Source: Bryobacterales bacterium
Lineage (GTDB): Bacteria > Acidobacteriota > Terriglobia > Bryobacterales > Bryobacteraceae
DNA length: 9,559 nucleotides
Reading direction: 5' to 3'
NCBI GenBank assembly: GCA_020853155.1
Contig: JADYZL010000652.1
Coordinates: 1 to 9,559, forward strand
Made by a program: the position numbers and the translations under genes. Numbering within the stretch: position 1 is the stretch's first letter; each line of letters opens with the position of its first letter. This document shows positions 1 to 6,837 of this stretch, in pieces. The notes under the pieces are model-generated. The model worked only from the letters and a program-made list of their open reading frames with translations, had not been told where the DNA came from and did no database searches.

Positions 1-57
1 AGAAGGGAGGTGATGCGCGAATGGCCGCCAAGAGCCGGCGACGAGATTTTGCTCTAG
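1..57 (+). CDS. tssF: 3' end of T6SS baseplate subunit TssF (partial)
   Basis: Frame 1 is open from the window edge to a TAG at 55-57 and encodes the last 18 residues, ending WPPRAGDEILL. A Trp-Pro-(Pro)-Arg-x-Gly stretch followed by a few hydrophobic residues is, as I recall the family, the usual C-terminus of TssF (VasA/ImpG). TssF normally sits directly upstream of tssG and binds TssG in the baseplate wedge. The stop lies 37 bases inside tssG, so the two genes overlap in different frames, which suggests translational coupling. Only a fragment is visible, so the call rests on this short motif and on the neighbour. A competing frame ends at a TGA at 11-13 but shows nothing recognisable. Confidence 0.7.
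   Translation, partial: RREVMREWPPRAGDEILL
5..13 (+). promoter_or_regulatory. Ribosome binding site of tssG inside tssF
   Basis: GGGAGGTGA lies 7 bases before the ATG at 21, close to the ideal anti-16S match and spacing. It supports the ATG at 21 over the later in-frame ATG at 87. It also means that tssG initiates within the tssF coding sequence. Confidence 0.75.
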
Positions 58-1067
58 CAACGGTCAAGGAAGAGCCGCTGCGGAGGATGTTCGAGCGGGA
101 ACCGTACTCGTTCGGATTCTTCCAGGCAATCCGCGTGCTTGAGCGCATGCAGCCGGGGCGGGAACCGCTGGGCGCCTTCACAAACCCGCGCAAAGAGGTG
201 GCGCGCCTCGGTTGTTACGCCTCCATGAGCTTTCCCGCCAGCTACATCCAGGCCGCGCGCTGGACAGACGACGCGCAGCCGTTCCTCGTCGTGAATTTCT
301 TCGGACTCACGGGCACCATGGGCGTGCTTCCCCACTTCTACACCGTCACCCTCATGGACCGGCTTCGCGCCAAGGATACGACGCTCAAAGATTTTCTGGA
401 CCTGTTCAATCATCGCCTGATCTCTCTCTTCTATCGCGCCTGGGAGAAGTATCACTTTGGGATCGTTTACGAGCGCGGCGGGCTCGATCCGTTTTCGCGG
501 AATCTGCTGGACCTCGTCGGCCTGGGCACACGCGGCATGCAGGACCGGCTGGCGGTTCGTGATGAATCCATCATTTTTTACTCCGGGCTCTTCGCGCAGC
601 GTCCGCGCTCGGCAAGCGGACTGGAGCAGGTGATTTCGGACTATTTCGAAGTGCCCGTCAAGGTCAAGCAATTCGTCGGCGCATGGTATAAGATCGACGC
701 CAATACCCAATGTGAACTGGAGGATTGGGGATATCAGGTTTCGCGGCAGTTGAGCGTGGGGGCGCTGGTGGGCGACGAGATTTTCAGCCACCAATCGAAG
801 GTCCGGTTGAGGATCGGGCCGCTGACGCTGGCCAAGTACCGGCAATTTCTTCCCGACGGCAGTGCGTATCCTGCCCTGAAGTCCCTCGTCCGGTTCTGGG
901 CCGGGGACTCCATGGATTCGGAAGTGCAGCTTGTCCTGGAGCGTTCGAGCGTTCCCATGTGCCGGCTGGGCGATCCGGCGGGAGAGCCTCCCCGGCTGGG
1001 CTGGCTTTCCTGGGCGAAGAACAAAGAGCAGTCCAGGGACCCTGACGAGACGATTTTGCGCCTATAG
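21..1067 (+). CDS. tssG: T6SS baseplate subunit TssG (VasB/ImpH family)
   Basis: This 348-residue cytoplasmic protein is a full-length TssG, the subunit that joins two copies of TssF in each T6SS baseplate wedge and helps dock the wedge to the VgrG hub. Family marks include the N-terminal EPYSFGFFQAIRVLER at 27-42. The most conserved core, about 92-143, runs VNFFGLTGTMGVLPHFYTVT and then RLRAKDTTLKDFLDLFNHRL and FYRAW. The C-terminal part has LGWLSW near 326-331 and the end DPDETILRL. In relatives as I know them, the core usually reads GLTGP with Pro; here it is GLTGT. No signal peptide or membrane segment is evident. The start at 21 is chosen for its strong ribosome site. The gene overlaps the tssF end by 37 bases and is followed after 73 bases by clpV, so the genes are probably one operon. 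Confidence 0.93.
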   Translation: MAAKSRRRDFALATVKEEPLRRMFEREPYSFGFFQAIRVLERMQPGREPLGAFTNPRKEVARLGCYASMSFPASYIQAARWTDDAQPFLVVNFFGLTGTMGVLPHFYTVTLMDRLRAKDTTLKDFLDLFNHRLISLFYRAWEKYHFGIVYERGGLDPFSRNLLDLVGLGTRGMQDRLAVRDESIIFYSGLFAQRPRSASGLEQVISDYFEVPVKVKQFVGAWYKIDANTQCELEDWGYQVSRQLSVGALVGDEIFSHQSKVRLRIGPLTLAKYRQFLPDGSAYPALKSLVRFWAGDSMDSEVQLVLERSSVPMCRLGDPAGEPPRLGWLSWAKNKEQSRDPDETILRL

Positions 1068-1074
1068 CTACGTA

Positions 1075-1087
1075 GGCTCTGGGAGCC
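1075..1087 (+). repeat. Short hairpin between tssG and clpV
   Basis: GGCTC (1075-1079) and GAGCC (1083-1087) pair perfectly around a TGG loop, 8 bases after the tssG stop. There is no T-run after it, so I do not call it a terminator. It may only mark the gene junction. The clpV ribosome site AAAGGAGA (1123-1130) stands 10 bases before its ATG and is not occluded. Confidence 0.3.
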
Positions 1088-1140
1088 CGGAAAGCCGGAG
1101 TGAGATACGGGATTGAAGAAGCAAAGGAGACCGAACTGAG

Positions 1141-3759
1141 ATGGCAGTAAATTTGAAATCGCTAGTGGGGAAGCTGAACGACACCACGCGCTCCACGCTG
1201 GAGGCGTCGGCAGGGCTGTGTCTTTCCCGCACGCATTACGACGTCGAGATTGAGCACTTCCTCGTGAAGCTGCTCGACCAGACCGATACGGATGCGCAGC
1301 GCATCCTGAAGCATTTCGGCATCGATCCTTCGCGGCTCACCACGCAGCTTTCCAAGGCGCTTGATTTGCTGAAAACCGGCAACGCGCGGACGCCGTCTTT
1401 CAGTCCGCATCTGGTGAAGATGTTCACGGATGCCTGGACGATCGGTTCGCTCGATTTCGCGCAGCCGCGCATCCGCAGCGGCGCCATTCTCCTCGCCATT
1501 GCTTCGAACGAAGAACTCTCGCGCATGGTGAATGAATCCTCGCGCGAGTTCGCGAAGATCGAGCCCGAAGTGCTCCGCAAGGAGTTCTTTTCTCTGGTGA
1601 CCGGCTCCTCCGAAGACGATTACTCCGATGCCCCCGCGGAGGCCGGCGGCGCGCCCGGCGCGCCCGGCAAGGCCGGCGGCAAGACGCCCAACCTGGATCA
1701 GTTCACGGTGGATCTCACGGAGCGTGCGAAAACGGGCAAGCTCGATCCCGTGCTTGGCCGGGATAAGGAAGTTCGCCAGATTGTCGATATCCTGATGCGC
1801 CGCCGCCAGAACAATCCCATCCTCACCGGCGAGGCGGGCGTCGGCAAGACGGCCGTGGTCGAAGGCTTCGCGCAGCGCGTGGCGGAAGGCGATGTGCCGC
1901 CTCCGCTCCGTAACGTCACCATCCGCACTCTCGATCTGGCGCTGCTGCAAGCGGGCGCAGGCATCAAGGGCGAGTTTGAGAACCGGCTGAAGGGGCTGAT
2001 CGAGGAAGTCAAACGTTCCGAAACCCCGATCATTCTGTTCATCGACGAAGCGCACACCATGATCGGCGCTGGGGGCCAGGCGGGCCAGGGCGACGCAGCC
2101 AACCTGCTGAAGCCGGCCTTGGCGCGCGGCGAACTGCGCACCATCGCGGCCACCACATGGTCCGAGTACAAGAAATACTTTGAGAAAGACCCCGCTCTCG
2201 CGCGACGCTTCCAGGTGGTGAAGGTGGATGAGCCGAGCGAGGAAGTCTGCCGTATCATGATGCGCGGCGTCGTCGCCACCATGGAAAAGCACCACAACGT
2301 GCGCGTGCTCGATGAAGCCGTCTCCGCGGCCGTCGGCCTTTCGCACCGCTATCTGGCGGGCCGCCAGCTTCCAGATAAGGCCGTGAGTATTCTCGATACC
2401 GCGTGCGCGCGCCTCGCACTCACCCAAACGGCTACTCCACCCGCTATCGAAGACCTGCGGCGGCGCTTGCAGGATCTCGAAGTGCAAGAGCGGATTCTGA
2501 ACCGCGAAGTCGTCACCGGCGCGGACCATGCTGAGCGGCTCAAGGAAATCGAGGATGCCCGCGCGAAGGCCCAATCCGAGTTGGCCGCCCTCGAAGCACG
2601 CTTCGAGACAGAGGCGGGCCTGGTGACGCGGATGCGCGAATTGCGCGAGAAGCTCGAAGCCAACCCCAAGGACGAGGAATCCTTGGCGGAGTTGAAGAAG
2701 CTCGAATCCGATCTCGAAACCCTGCAAGGGGAGAATCCGCTGCTGCGGGTGTGCGTGGACGCGCAGATCGTCGGCGAAGTGCTTTCGGCATGGACAGGCA
2801 TTCCCGTGGGCAAGATGCTCAAGGATGAGATTTCCACCGTGCTCTCGCTCGACGAAGTGATGGGCCAGCGCCTCATCGGGCAGGACCACGCGCTGAAGAT
2901 CATCGCCCAGCGCATCGTCACCTCCCGCGCCCGCATGGACGACCCGGTGAAACCCGTGGGCGTCTTTCTGCTCGTGGGCCCCTCCGGTGTCGGGAAGACG
3001 GAGACCGCCCTCGCGCTTTCGGATCTGCTGTATGGCGGCGAGCGCAACATGATCTCCATCAATATGTCGGAGTTCCAGGAGGCGCACACCGTCTCCACGC
3101 TAAAGGGAGCGCCTCCCGGCTACGTGGGCTATGGAGAGGGCGGCGTGCTCACGGAGGCCGTGCGCCGGCGTCCGTACTCGGTGGTGCTGCTCGACGAAGT
3201 GGAGAAGGCGCACCCCGACGTGCTCGAACTTTTCTTCCAGGTCTTCGACAAGGGCCAGATGGAGGATGGCGAAGGCCGCGAGATTGATTTCAAGAACACC
3301 ATCATCCTGCTGACGAGCAACGCGGCCACGGAGACGATGATGAAGCTGACGGCGGATCCGGAAACCATGCCGTCTCCGGACGCGCTTGTGAAGGCCATGA
3401 AGCCGGAACTCGACAAGGTCTTCAAGCCCGCCTTCCTGGGCCGCCTCGTGATCGTGCCGTATTACCCGGTGCGGGATGAAGCGCTCAAGAAGATCATCGT
3501 GCTCAAGCTGCGGAAGATTCAGAAGCGCATGGCGGAGAATCACAGGGTGGCGCTCGAATACACGCCGGAACTTGTGAATACGGTGGCGGACCGCTGCACG
3601 GAAGTGGAGAGCGGCGCTCGCAACGTCGATAACATCCTCACTAATTCCCTTCTGCCTGAGATCTCGCGCGAGTTGCTCAGCCGGATGGCGGATGGGTTGG
3701 ATATCTCGCACGTCCAGGTGGGCGTGGACGAAGCGGGCGTGTTCCAATATCAGTTCTAG
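1141..3759 (+). CDS. clpV: T6SS AAA+ ATPase ClpV (TssH), sheath disassembly
   Basis: ClpV is the Hsp100-type hexameric unfoldase that pulls apart contracted TssB/TssC sheath so that subunits can be reused. The 872-residue protein is complete. It has a Clp N-domain (about 1-155) and then a Gly/Ala/Pro linker (about 164-182). The D1 domain has Walker A GEAGVGKT (230-237), Walker B ILFIDEAH (298-305) and arginine residues 355-356. A short coiled-coil middle region spans about 435-530. The D2 domain has Walker A GPSGVGKT (613-620), Walker B VVLLDEVEKAH (681-691), the pore loop GYVGYGEGG (660-668) and the sensor-2 motif GARNVD (825-830). The D1 pore loop reads AGIKGEFENRLK, as in ClpV, rather than the KYRGEFE of ClpB. 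The start HYDVEIEHFL and the FLGRLVIVPYYP segment (765-776) are also ClpV-like. All ATPase residues are intact. A well-spaced AAAGGAGA supports the start. Confidence 0.96.
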   Translation: MAVNLKSLVGKLNDTTRSTLEASAGLCLSRTHYDVEIEHFLVKLLDQTDTDAQRILKHFGIDPSRLTTQLSKALDLLKTGNARTPSFSPHLVKMFTDAWTIGSLDFAQPRIRSGAILLAIASNEELSRMVNESSREFAKIEPEVLRKEFFSLVTGSSEDDYSDAPAEAGGAPGAPGKAGGKTPNLDQFTVDLTERAKTGKLDPVLGRDKEVRQIVDILMRRRQNNPILTGEAGVGKTAVVEGFAQRVAEGDVPPPLRNVTIRTLDLALLQAGAGIKGEFENRLKGLIEEVKRSETPIILFIDEAHTMIGAGGQAGQGDAANLLKPALARGELRTIAATTWSEYKKYFEKDPALARRFQVVKVDEPSEEVCRIMMRGVVATMEKHHNVRVLDEAVSAAVGLSHRYLAGRQLPDKAVSILDTACARLALTQTATPPAIEDLRRRLQDLEVQERILNREVVTGADHAERLKEIEDARAKAQSELAALEARFETEAGLVTRMRELREKLEANPKDEESLAELKKLESDLETLQGENPLLRVCVDAQIVGEVLSAWTGIPVGKMLKDEISTVLSLDEVMGQRLIGQDHALKIIAQRIVTSRARMDDPVKPVGVFLLVGPSGVGKTETALALSDLLYGGERNMISINMSEFQEAHTVSTLKGAPPGYVGYGEGGVLTEAVRRRPYSVVLLDEVEKAHPDVLELFFQVFDKGQMEDGEGREIDFKNTIILLTSNAATETMMKLTADPETMPSPDALVKAMKPELDKVFKPAFLGRLVIVPYYPVRDEALKKIIVLKLRKIQKRMAENHRVALEYTPELVNTVADRCTEVESGARNVDNILTNSLLPEISRELLSRMADGLDISHVQVGVDEAGVFQYQF

Positions 3760-3802
3760 GGTGCGGGGCCGCGATGGCGGCGCCCAAACGGAACGGACAA
3801 TC

Positions 3803-3842
3803 GAACCCGGGGACTTTTCCTCACGGCGAAGGCCCCGGGTTC
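3803..3842 (+). repeat. Strong 40-base inverted repeat (hairpin 1) in clpV-vgrG gap
   Basis: GAACCCGGGG (3803-3812) and CCCCGGGTTC (3833-3842) are perfect 10-base reverse complements. Inside them, after one A/G mismatch, CTTT (3814-3817) can pair with GAAG (3828-3831, with one G-T wobble), leaving a 10-base loop. No T-run follows, so it does not look like a classical intrinsic terminator. An alternative stem, GCGAAG (3826-3831) with CTTCGC (3847-3852), would compete with it. The role is unknown: it may be a structured leader or intercistronic RNA, or part of a dispersed palindromic repeat. Confidence 0.6.
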
Positions 3843-3856
3843 TGCGCTTCGCGGGA

Positions 3857-3896
3857 CGCGCCGCACGGTTCACCGCAAGGTGCGCTGCACGGCGCG
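3857..3896 (+). repeat. 40-base inverted repeat with GCAA tetraloop (hairpin 2)
   Basis: CGCGCCG (3857-3863) pairs perfectly with CGGCGCG (3890-3896). After a 2x2 mismatch, four further pairs form (3866-3869 with 3884-3887, two of them wobble). After a 1x1 mismatch, CACC (3871-3874) pairs with GGTG (3879-3882) around GCAA, a GNRA tetraloop. That is 15 pairs in all, and the element is the same size as the preceding hairpin, which ends 14 bases earlier. It is not followed by T residues. The symmetry and the stable loop suggest a functional RNA or a REP-like element; neither is proven. Confidence 0.55.
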
Positions 3897-3913
3897 GAAA
3901 CCGGATTTAGCCT

Positions 3914-3932
3914 GCTGGGGATGATCCCAAGC
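3914..3932 (+). repeat. Weaker hairpin (hairpin 3) upstream of vgrG
   Basis: GCTGGGGA (3914-3921) pairs with TCCCAAGC (3925-3932) around a TGA loop with one internal G/A mismatch. It lies about 45 bases before the vgrG ribosome site. A run of G residues follows, not T, so a terminator is unlikely. I see no convincing promoter, including no sigma-54 GG-GC pair, in the rest of the 3760-3991 gap. Confidence 0.35.
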
Positions 3933-3975
3933 GGGGGGATTTCTCGCAAAAGTGTACGAACGGAGTGCGTCCGAC

Positions 3976-3983
3976 GGGGAGGA
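3976..3983 (+). promoter_or_regulatory. Ribosome binding site deciding the vgrG start
   Basis: GGGGAGGA ends 8 bases before the ATG at 3992. An in-frame GTG at 3965 would add nine residues (starting MRPTGRIQA) but would place this ribosome site inside the gene, so the ATG is preferred. A small stem, CGGA (3961-3964) with TCCG (3970-3973), lies immediately before it. Confidence 0.7.
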
Positions 3984-3991
3984 TCCAGGCC

Positions 3992-5884
3992 ATGCCATTC
4001 ACGCAAAATGCAAGTCCCATCGCCATCGGCACGAGTCTCGGCCAGGACAAACTTCTGCTGACCTCGTTCACGCACGAAGCCGAGGTCTCGGTTGGTTTCC
4101 GGATCGTCGCAAAGGCTCTATCCGAGGATAAGAGCCTCGATATCATGAGCCTGATCCGCACCAGCGCCACTATCCGGATCAACCTCACGGACGATCCCGA
4201 TGCGCCCACGATGAAATATCTGAACGGCGTGGTGCGCCGCGCGCAAATCCTCGAGGAGGACGAGTACCTCACCGAGTATCAGGTCGAACTGGTTTCCTGG
4301 AACTGGATGCTCGATCTCCGCAAGGAGTGCCGCATTTTCCAGAACATGACCACGCAGGACATCATCTCGAAGGTCTTCAAGGACGCCGGGTTCAACGACT
4401 TTCAGTTCGACCTGCAAGGGTCCACGCAAACGCGGGTGTACTGCGTGCAGTACCGGGAGACGCACCGCCAGTTTACAGACCGGCTCATGGAAGAAGAAGG
4501 GCTCTTCTACTGGTTCAAGCACATCGACGGCAAGCACACGATGATCATCGGCAACGCCAATAGCAAGTTCGCCGAATGTCCCAAGGGAGTGCTGCACTAC
4601 GACACAACCAAGAGCCACAAGTACAGCGAAGACATCCATCAAATGGATATGGAGAAATTCGCCCGCACTAAGATCGAAACGCGGCGGGATTATTTCTTCG
4701 AGAACCCTAGCCTCGACCTCACCTCCTCGCAGACCAGCGGCGAGACCAGGGGCTCCGAGGAAATCTACGATTACCCCGGTCTCTACACCGCCAAGGGGCA
4801 AGGCGATCATTTTGCCGGTCTCCAGGTGGACCATCAGGATTCACACGTCACCCGCATCAACTTCAAGAGCATGGCCCGGGATCTGTTCTGCGGCTGCCGC
4901 GTGAAGATCGCGGATCACTTCAATGCCGAACTCAATAAGGAAGTGATCGTTCTTCGCATCGTGGAGGTTTGCAGTTTTGGCGGGTACCGTTCCGCGTCCG
5001 GTACGAGAACGCCCGAAGGGCTGGATGTTTTCAAGTATGAGAACCACGTGAACTCCGTGCCGAATGCGGCACCCTACCGCCCCGCCCGGAAGACGCCGCG
5101 CCCTCAGGTGAAGGGCGCGCAGACCGCGGTCGTCGTGGGCCCCAGCGGGGAAGAAATTTACACCGATAAATACGGCCGCATCAAGGTGCAATTTCACTGG
5201 GACCGTGTCGGCAAGAAGAATCAGGATAGTTCCTGCTGGATCCGCTTCTCCACGGCCTGGGCGGGCAAGAATTGGGGGATGATTTCGATCCCGCGCATCG
5301 GCCAGGAAGTGGTGGTGGACTTTCTCGAAGGCGATCCGGATCGCCCGCTCGTCGTCGGCAGCGTCTATAACGCGGAACAGATGCCTCCTTATGGATTGCC
5401 GGGCAACATGACGCAAAGCGGTCTGAAATCACGCAGCAGCAAGGGTGGCGGCGGCGACAATTTCAACGAGATCCGGTTCGAGGATCTGAAGGGTTCCGAG
5501 GAACTCTACATTCATGCCGAAAAGGACATGAACACGATCGTCGAGAACGACCGGAATACGACGATCCAGAAAGGGAACGATAGCCTCACCATTGAGAAGG
5601 GCAACCGCTCCTCCGACATCCAGACCGGCGGGCGCGAGACCAAGATCAAGAAGAACGACAAGCTCACCGTTCAGGGGAATATCGAGACCAAGGCAGACGG
5701 CTCCATCAAGGAAGAGGCCGGGAGTACTTACAACTTGAAAGCCGGCACGGATATGACGATTGAAGCCGGAATGAACATGACGATCAAGGCGGGAACGCAG
5801 ATCACCATTCAGGCGGGTAGCGGCAAGATCGTGCTCAACGCGATGGGCGTCACCATTACCGGCGCGCTCGTGAAGATCAACTAG
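3992..5884 (+). CDS. vgrG: T6SS tip spike protein VgrG (TssI)
   Basis: VgrG trimers form the needle tip on the Hcp tube and are pushed into the target cell, carrying effectors. The 630-residue protein has the standard layout. The gp27-like hub covers about 1-365, with LMEEEGLFYWFKH at 165-177. The gp5-like OB fold covers about 375-470, with DKYGRIKVQFHWDR (392-405) and PRIGQEVVVDFLEGDPDRPL (434-453). The beta-helix needle covers about 490-630 and is built from 8-9-residue repeats, clearest at 585-616. It ends directly in GVTITGALVKIN, a blunt tip of the kind that can be capped by a PAAR protein. There is no C-terminal enzymatic extension, so this is a structural rather than an evolved VgrG. 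No PAAR, DUF4123 adaptor or effector gene follows. A 232-base structured gap separates it from clpV, so it may have its own control. Confidence 0.95.
   Translation: MPFTQNASPIAIGTSLGQDKLLLTSFTHEAEVSVGFRIVAKALSEDKSLDIMSLIRTSATIRINLTDDPDAPTMKYLNGVVRRAQILEEDEYLTEYQVELVSWNWMLDLRKECRIFQNMTTQDIISKVFKDAGFNDFQFDLQGSTQTRVYCVQYRETHRQFTDRLMEEEGLFYWFKHIDGKHTMIIGNANSKFAECPKGVLHYDTTKSHKYSEDIHQMDMEKFARTKIETRRDYFFENPSLDLTSSQTSGETRGSEEIYDYPGLYTAKGQGDHFAGLQVDHQDSHVTRINFKSMARDLFCGCRVKIADHFNAELNKEVIVLRIVEVCSFGGYRSASGTRTPEGLDVFKYENHVNSVPNAAPYRPARKTPRPQVKGAQTAVVVGPSGEEIYTDKYGRIKVQFHWDRVGKKNQDSSCWIRFSTAWAGKNWGMISIPRIGQEVVVDFLEGDPDRPLVVGSVYNAEQMPPYGLPGNMTQSGLKSRSSKGGGGDNFNEIRFEDLKGSEELYIHAEKDMNTIVENDRNTTIQKGNDSLTIEKGNRSSDIQTGGRETKIKKNDKLTVQGNIETKADGSIKEEAGSTYNLKAGTDMTIEAGMNMTIKAGTQITIQAGSGKIVLNAMGVTITGALVKIN
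5744..5839 (+). repeat. Tandem octapeptide beta-helix repeats in the VgrG needle
   Basis: Codons 585-616 encode four consecutive 8-residue units: GTDMTIEA, GMNMTIKA, GTQITIQA and GSGKIVLN. Looser 8-9-residue units reach back to about residue 520. Alternating small/polar and Ile/Val/Met positions are what the triple-stranded beta-helix of gp5-type spikes requires. The period matches the gp5 family octads. The similarity at DNA level is modest, so this is protein architecture rather than recent duplication. Confidence 0.8.
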
Positions 5885-5943
5885 ACACCGCCGCGACGCG
5901 CGCCAGTGGCTTTGCCGGGCCGGGTTGGCTCATACTCGAAGGC

Positions 5944-6768
5944 ATGGTGGTTCTCTCGCTCACGGTGCCCGCAGCGGAAAGCGATCTGGTGATCGGCGAG
6001 TTGAGCGAGCACGCGCTCGAAGGGATTCGCGAGACCGATCTTCCCGGCGCCTTGGTGCGGCTGGATGTCTTCGTCGCCGATGCGGCTGCCGCGGAAAATC
6101 TCGCCGCGCGGTTCTCTGCATTTCCGCTCTCCACGGCCGGTGCGGATGCCCGGGATTGGGTGGCGTACTCCCGCAGCCTCTGGAAGCCGCTCGAAGTGGG
6201 GGATCGCTTCTACCTCGCGCCGGAATGGGATGAAGATGCGGTGGCCCCCGAAGGCCGCATCCTGCTGCGAATGCCGGTGGGGCAAGGCTTCGGCAGCGGT
6301 TTTCACGAAACCACTCAACTGGCGCTGCGAGCGCTTGAAATCACGCCGGTGGAAGGCGTTTCGGTCCTGGACGTAGGCACGGGCAGCGGCATCCTGCTCG
6401 CCGCCGCCAAGACCCTGGGTGCAAGCTCGCTTGTGGGCTGCGATCTTGACCCCGTGGCCATCGAAGCGGCCCAAGACTATCTCTCGGCTTCCGGGGTACC
6501 AGCGAGCCTCTTTCAAGGTTCCATCGGCGCGGTGCGGCCGCAACGCTTCCCCGTCATCATGGCGAACCTCAACGCTACGCTGATCCTGAACCTGCTGGGG
6601 CCGCTTTTCGCCGCCCTGGAGCCGCGCGGAGCGCTCATCCTAAGCGGCATCCTCCAGGAGGAATCGGCAGCTATCCGCGCGGCACTGGAGCGTGCGCCGG
6701 GCGTCATCCGGATCTACCATTCCGCGCAAGGCGATTGGGTGAATTTCCGCGTGAGCACGGGCGTGTGA
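5944..6768 (+). CDS. prmA: Ribosomal protein L11 methyltransferase PrmA
   Basis: PrmA uses S-adenosylmethionine to methylate ribosomal protein L11 in the cytoplasm. The 274-residue protein is slightly shorter than the roughly 293 of E. coli. It has the small N-terminal substrate domain (about 1-55) and the linker DWVAYSRSLWKPLEVGDRFY (71-90), equivalent to the Trp-rich family stretch. Next comes FGSGFHETT (116-124), equivalent to FGTGTHPTT. The Rossmann methyltransferase motif I VLDVGTGSGIL (141-151) follows, with CDLDP (166-170) as the acidic ribose-binding loop. The family motif IV appears as MANLNATLI (206-214, usually VAN-I/L) and is followed by LILSGIL (231-237). The ATG is accepted because the sequence after it aligns with the family N-terminus; no good ribosome site is present. 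A -10-like CATACT (5931-5936) stands just upstream. The gene lies 59 bases after vgrG and has no apparent link to secretion. Confidence 0.9.
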   Translation: MVVLSLTVPAAESDLVIGELSEHALEGIRETDLPGALVRLDVFVADAAAAENLAARFSAFPLSTAGADARDWVAYSRSLWKPLEVGDRFYLAPEWDEDAVAPEGRILLRMPVGQGFGSGFHETTQLALRALEITPVEGVSVLDVGTGSGILLAAAKTLGASSLVGCDLDPVAIEAAQDYLSASGVPASLFQGSIGAVRPQRFPVIMANLNATLILNLLGPLFAALEPRGALILSGILQEESAAIRAALERAPGVIRIYHSAQGDWVNFRVSTGV

Positions 6769-6782
6769 CGAGAGAGGCGGCG

Positions 6783-6797
6783 TGCGGCGCGGCCGCA
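6783..6797 (+). repeat. GC-rich hairpin between prmA and moeA
   Basis: TGCGGC (6783-6788) and GCCGCA (6792-6797) pair around GCG, 14 bases after the prmA stop. A second short pairing, GCGG (6802-6805) with CCGC (6813-6816), follows. There is no T-run after either. They may attenuate or stabilise the transcript, or be chance in a GC-rich gap. Confidence 0.3.
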
Positions 6798-6837
6798 ATC
6801 AGCGGAAAAGTGCCGCGGCGAGGCCCGGTGCCATACA

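Noticed and set aside
1162..3087. A 641-codon open frame on the - strand inside clpV, and other long - strand frames
   Set aside because: It lies wholly opposite an intact, clearly recognised clpV. The translation is rich in His, Arg and Leu without family motifs, which is typical for the complement of GC-rich coding DNA.
1141..3759. General chaperone ClpB as alternative to ClpV
   Set aside because: The D1 pore loop (IKGEFENRLK), the short middle coiled coil, the ClpV-type N-terminus and the position between tssG and vgrG all favour ClpV.
3803..3842. Hairpin 1 as an intrinsic terminator after clpV
   Set aside because: The stem is strong, but the bases after it (TGCGCTTCGCGG) contain no T-run.
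3801..3842. tRNA-like TCGAACCC / GGGTTC segments suggesting a tRNA or attachment site
   Set aside because: No acceptor stem, D arm or anticodon arm can be built around them, and the bases are better explained by the simple 10-pair stem.
3965..3991. Nine-residue N-terminal extension of VgrG from GTG at 3965
   Set aside because: The GGGGAGGA site at 3976-3983 is correctly spaced for the ATG at 3992, and the extra residues add nothing family-like.
3774..4061. Open frame across the clpV-vgrG gap (95 codons, ATG at 3774)
   Set aside because: It runs through the hairpins and into vgrG in another frame, has no good ribosome site, and its Gly/Pro/His-rich translation just reflects the inverted repeats.
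6789..6796. GCGGCCGC palindrome as an operator
   Set aside because: It is part of the GC-rich hairpin at 6783-6797 and such octamers arise easily in this base composition; there is no second site or regulator nearby.
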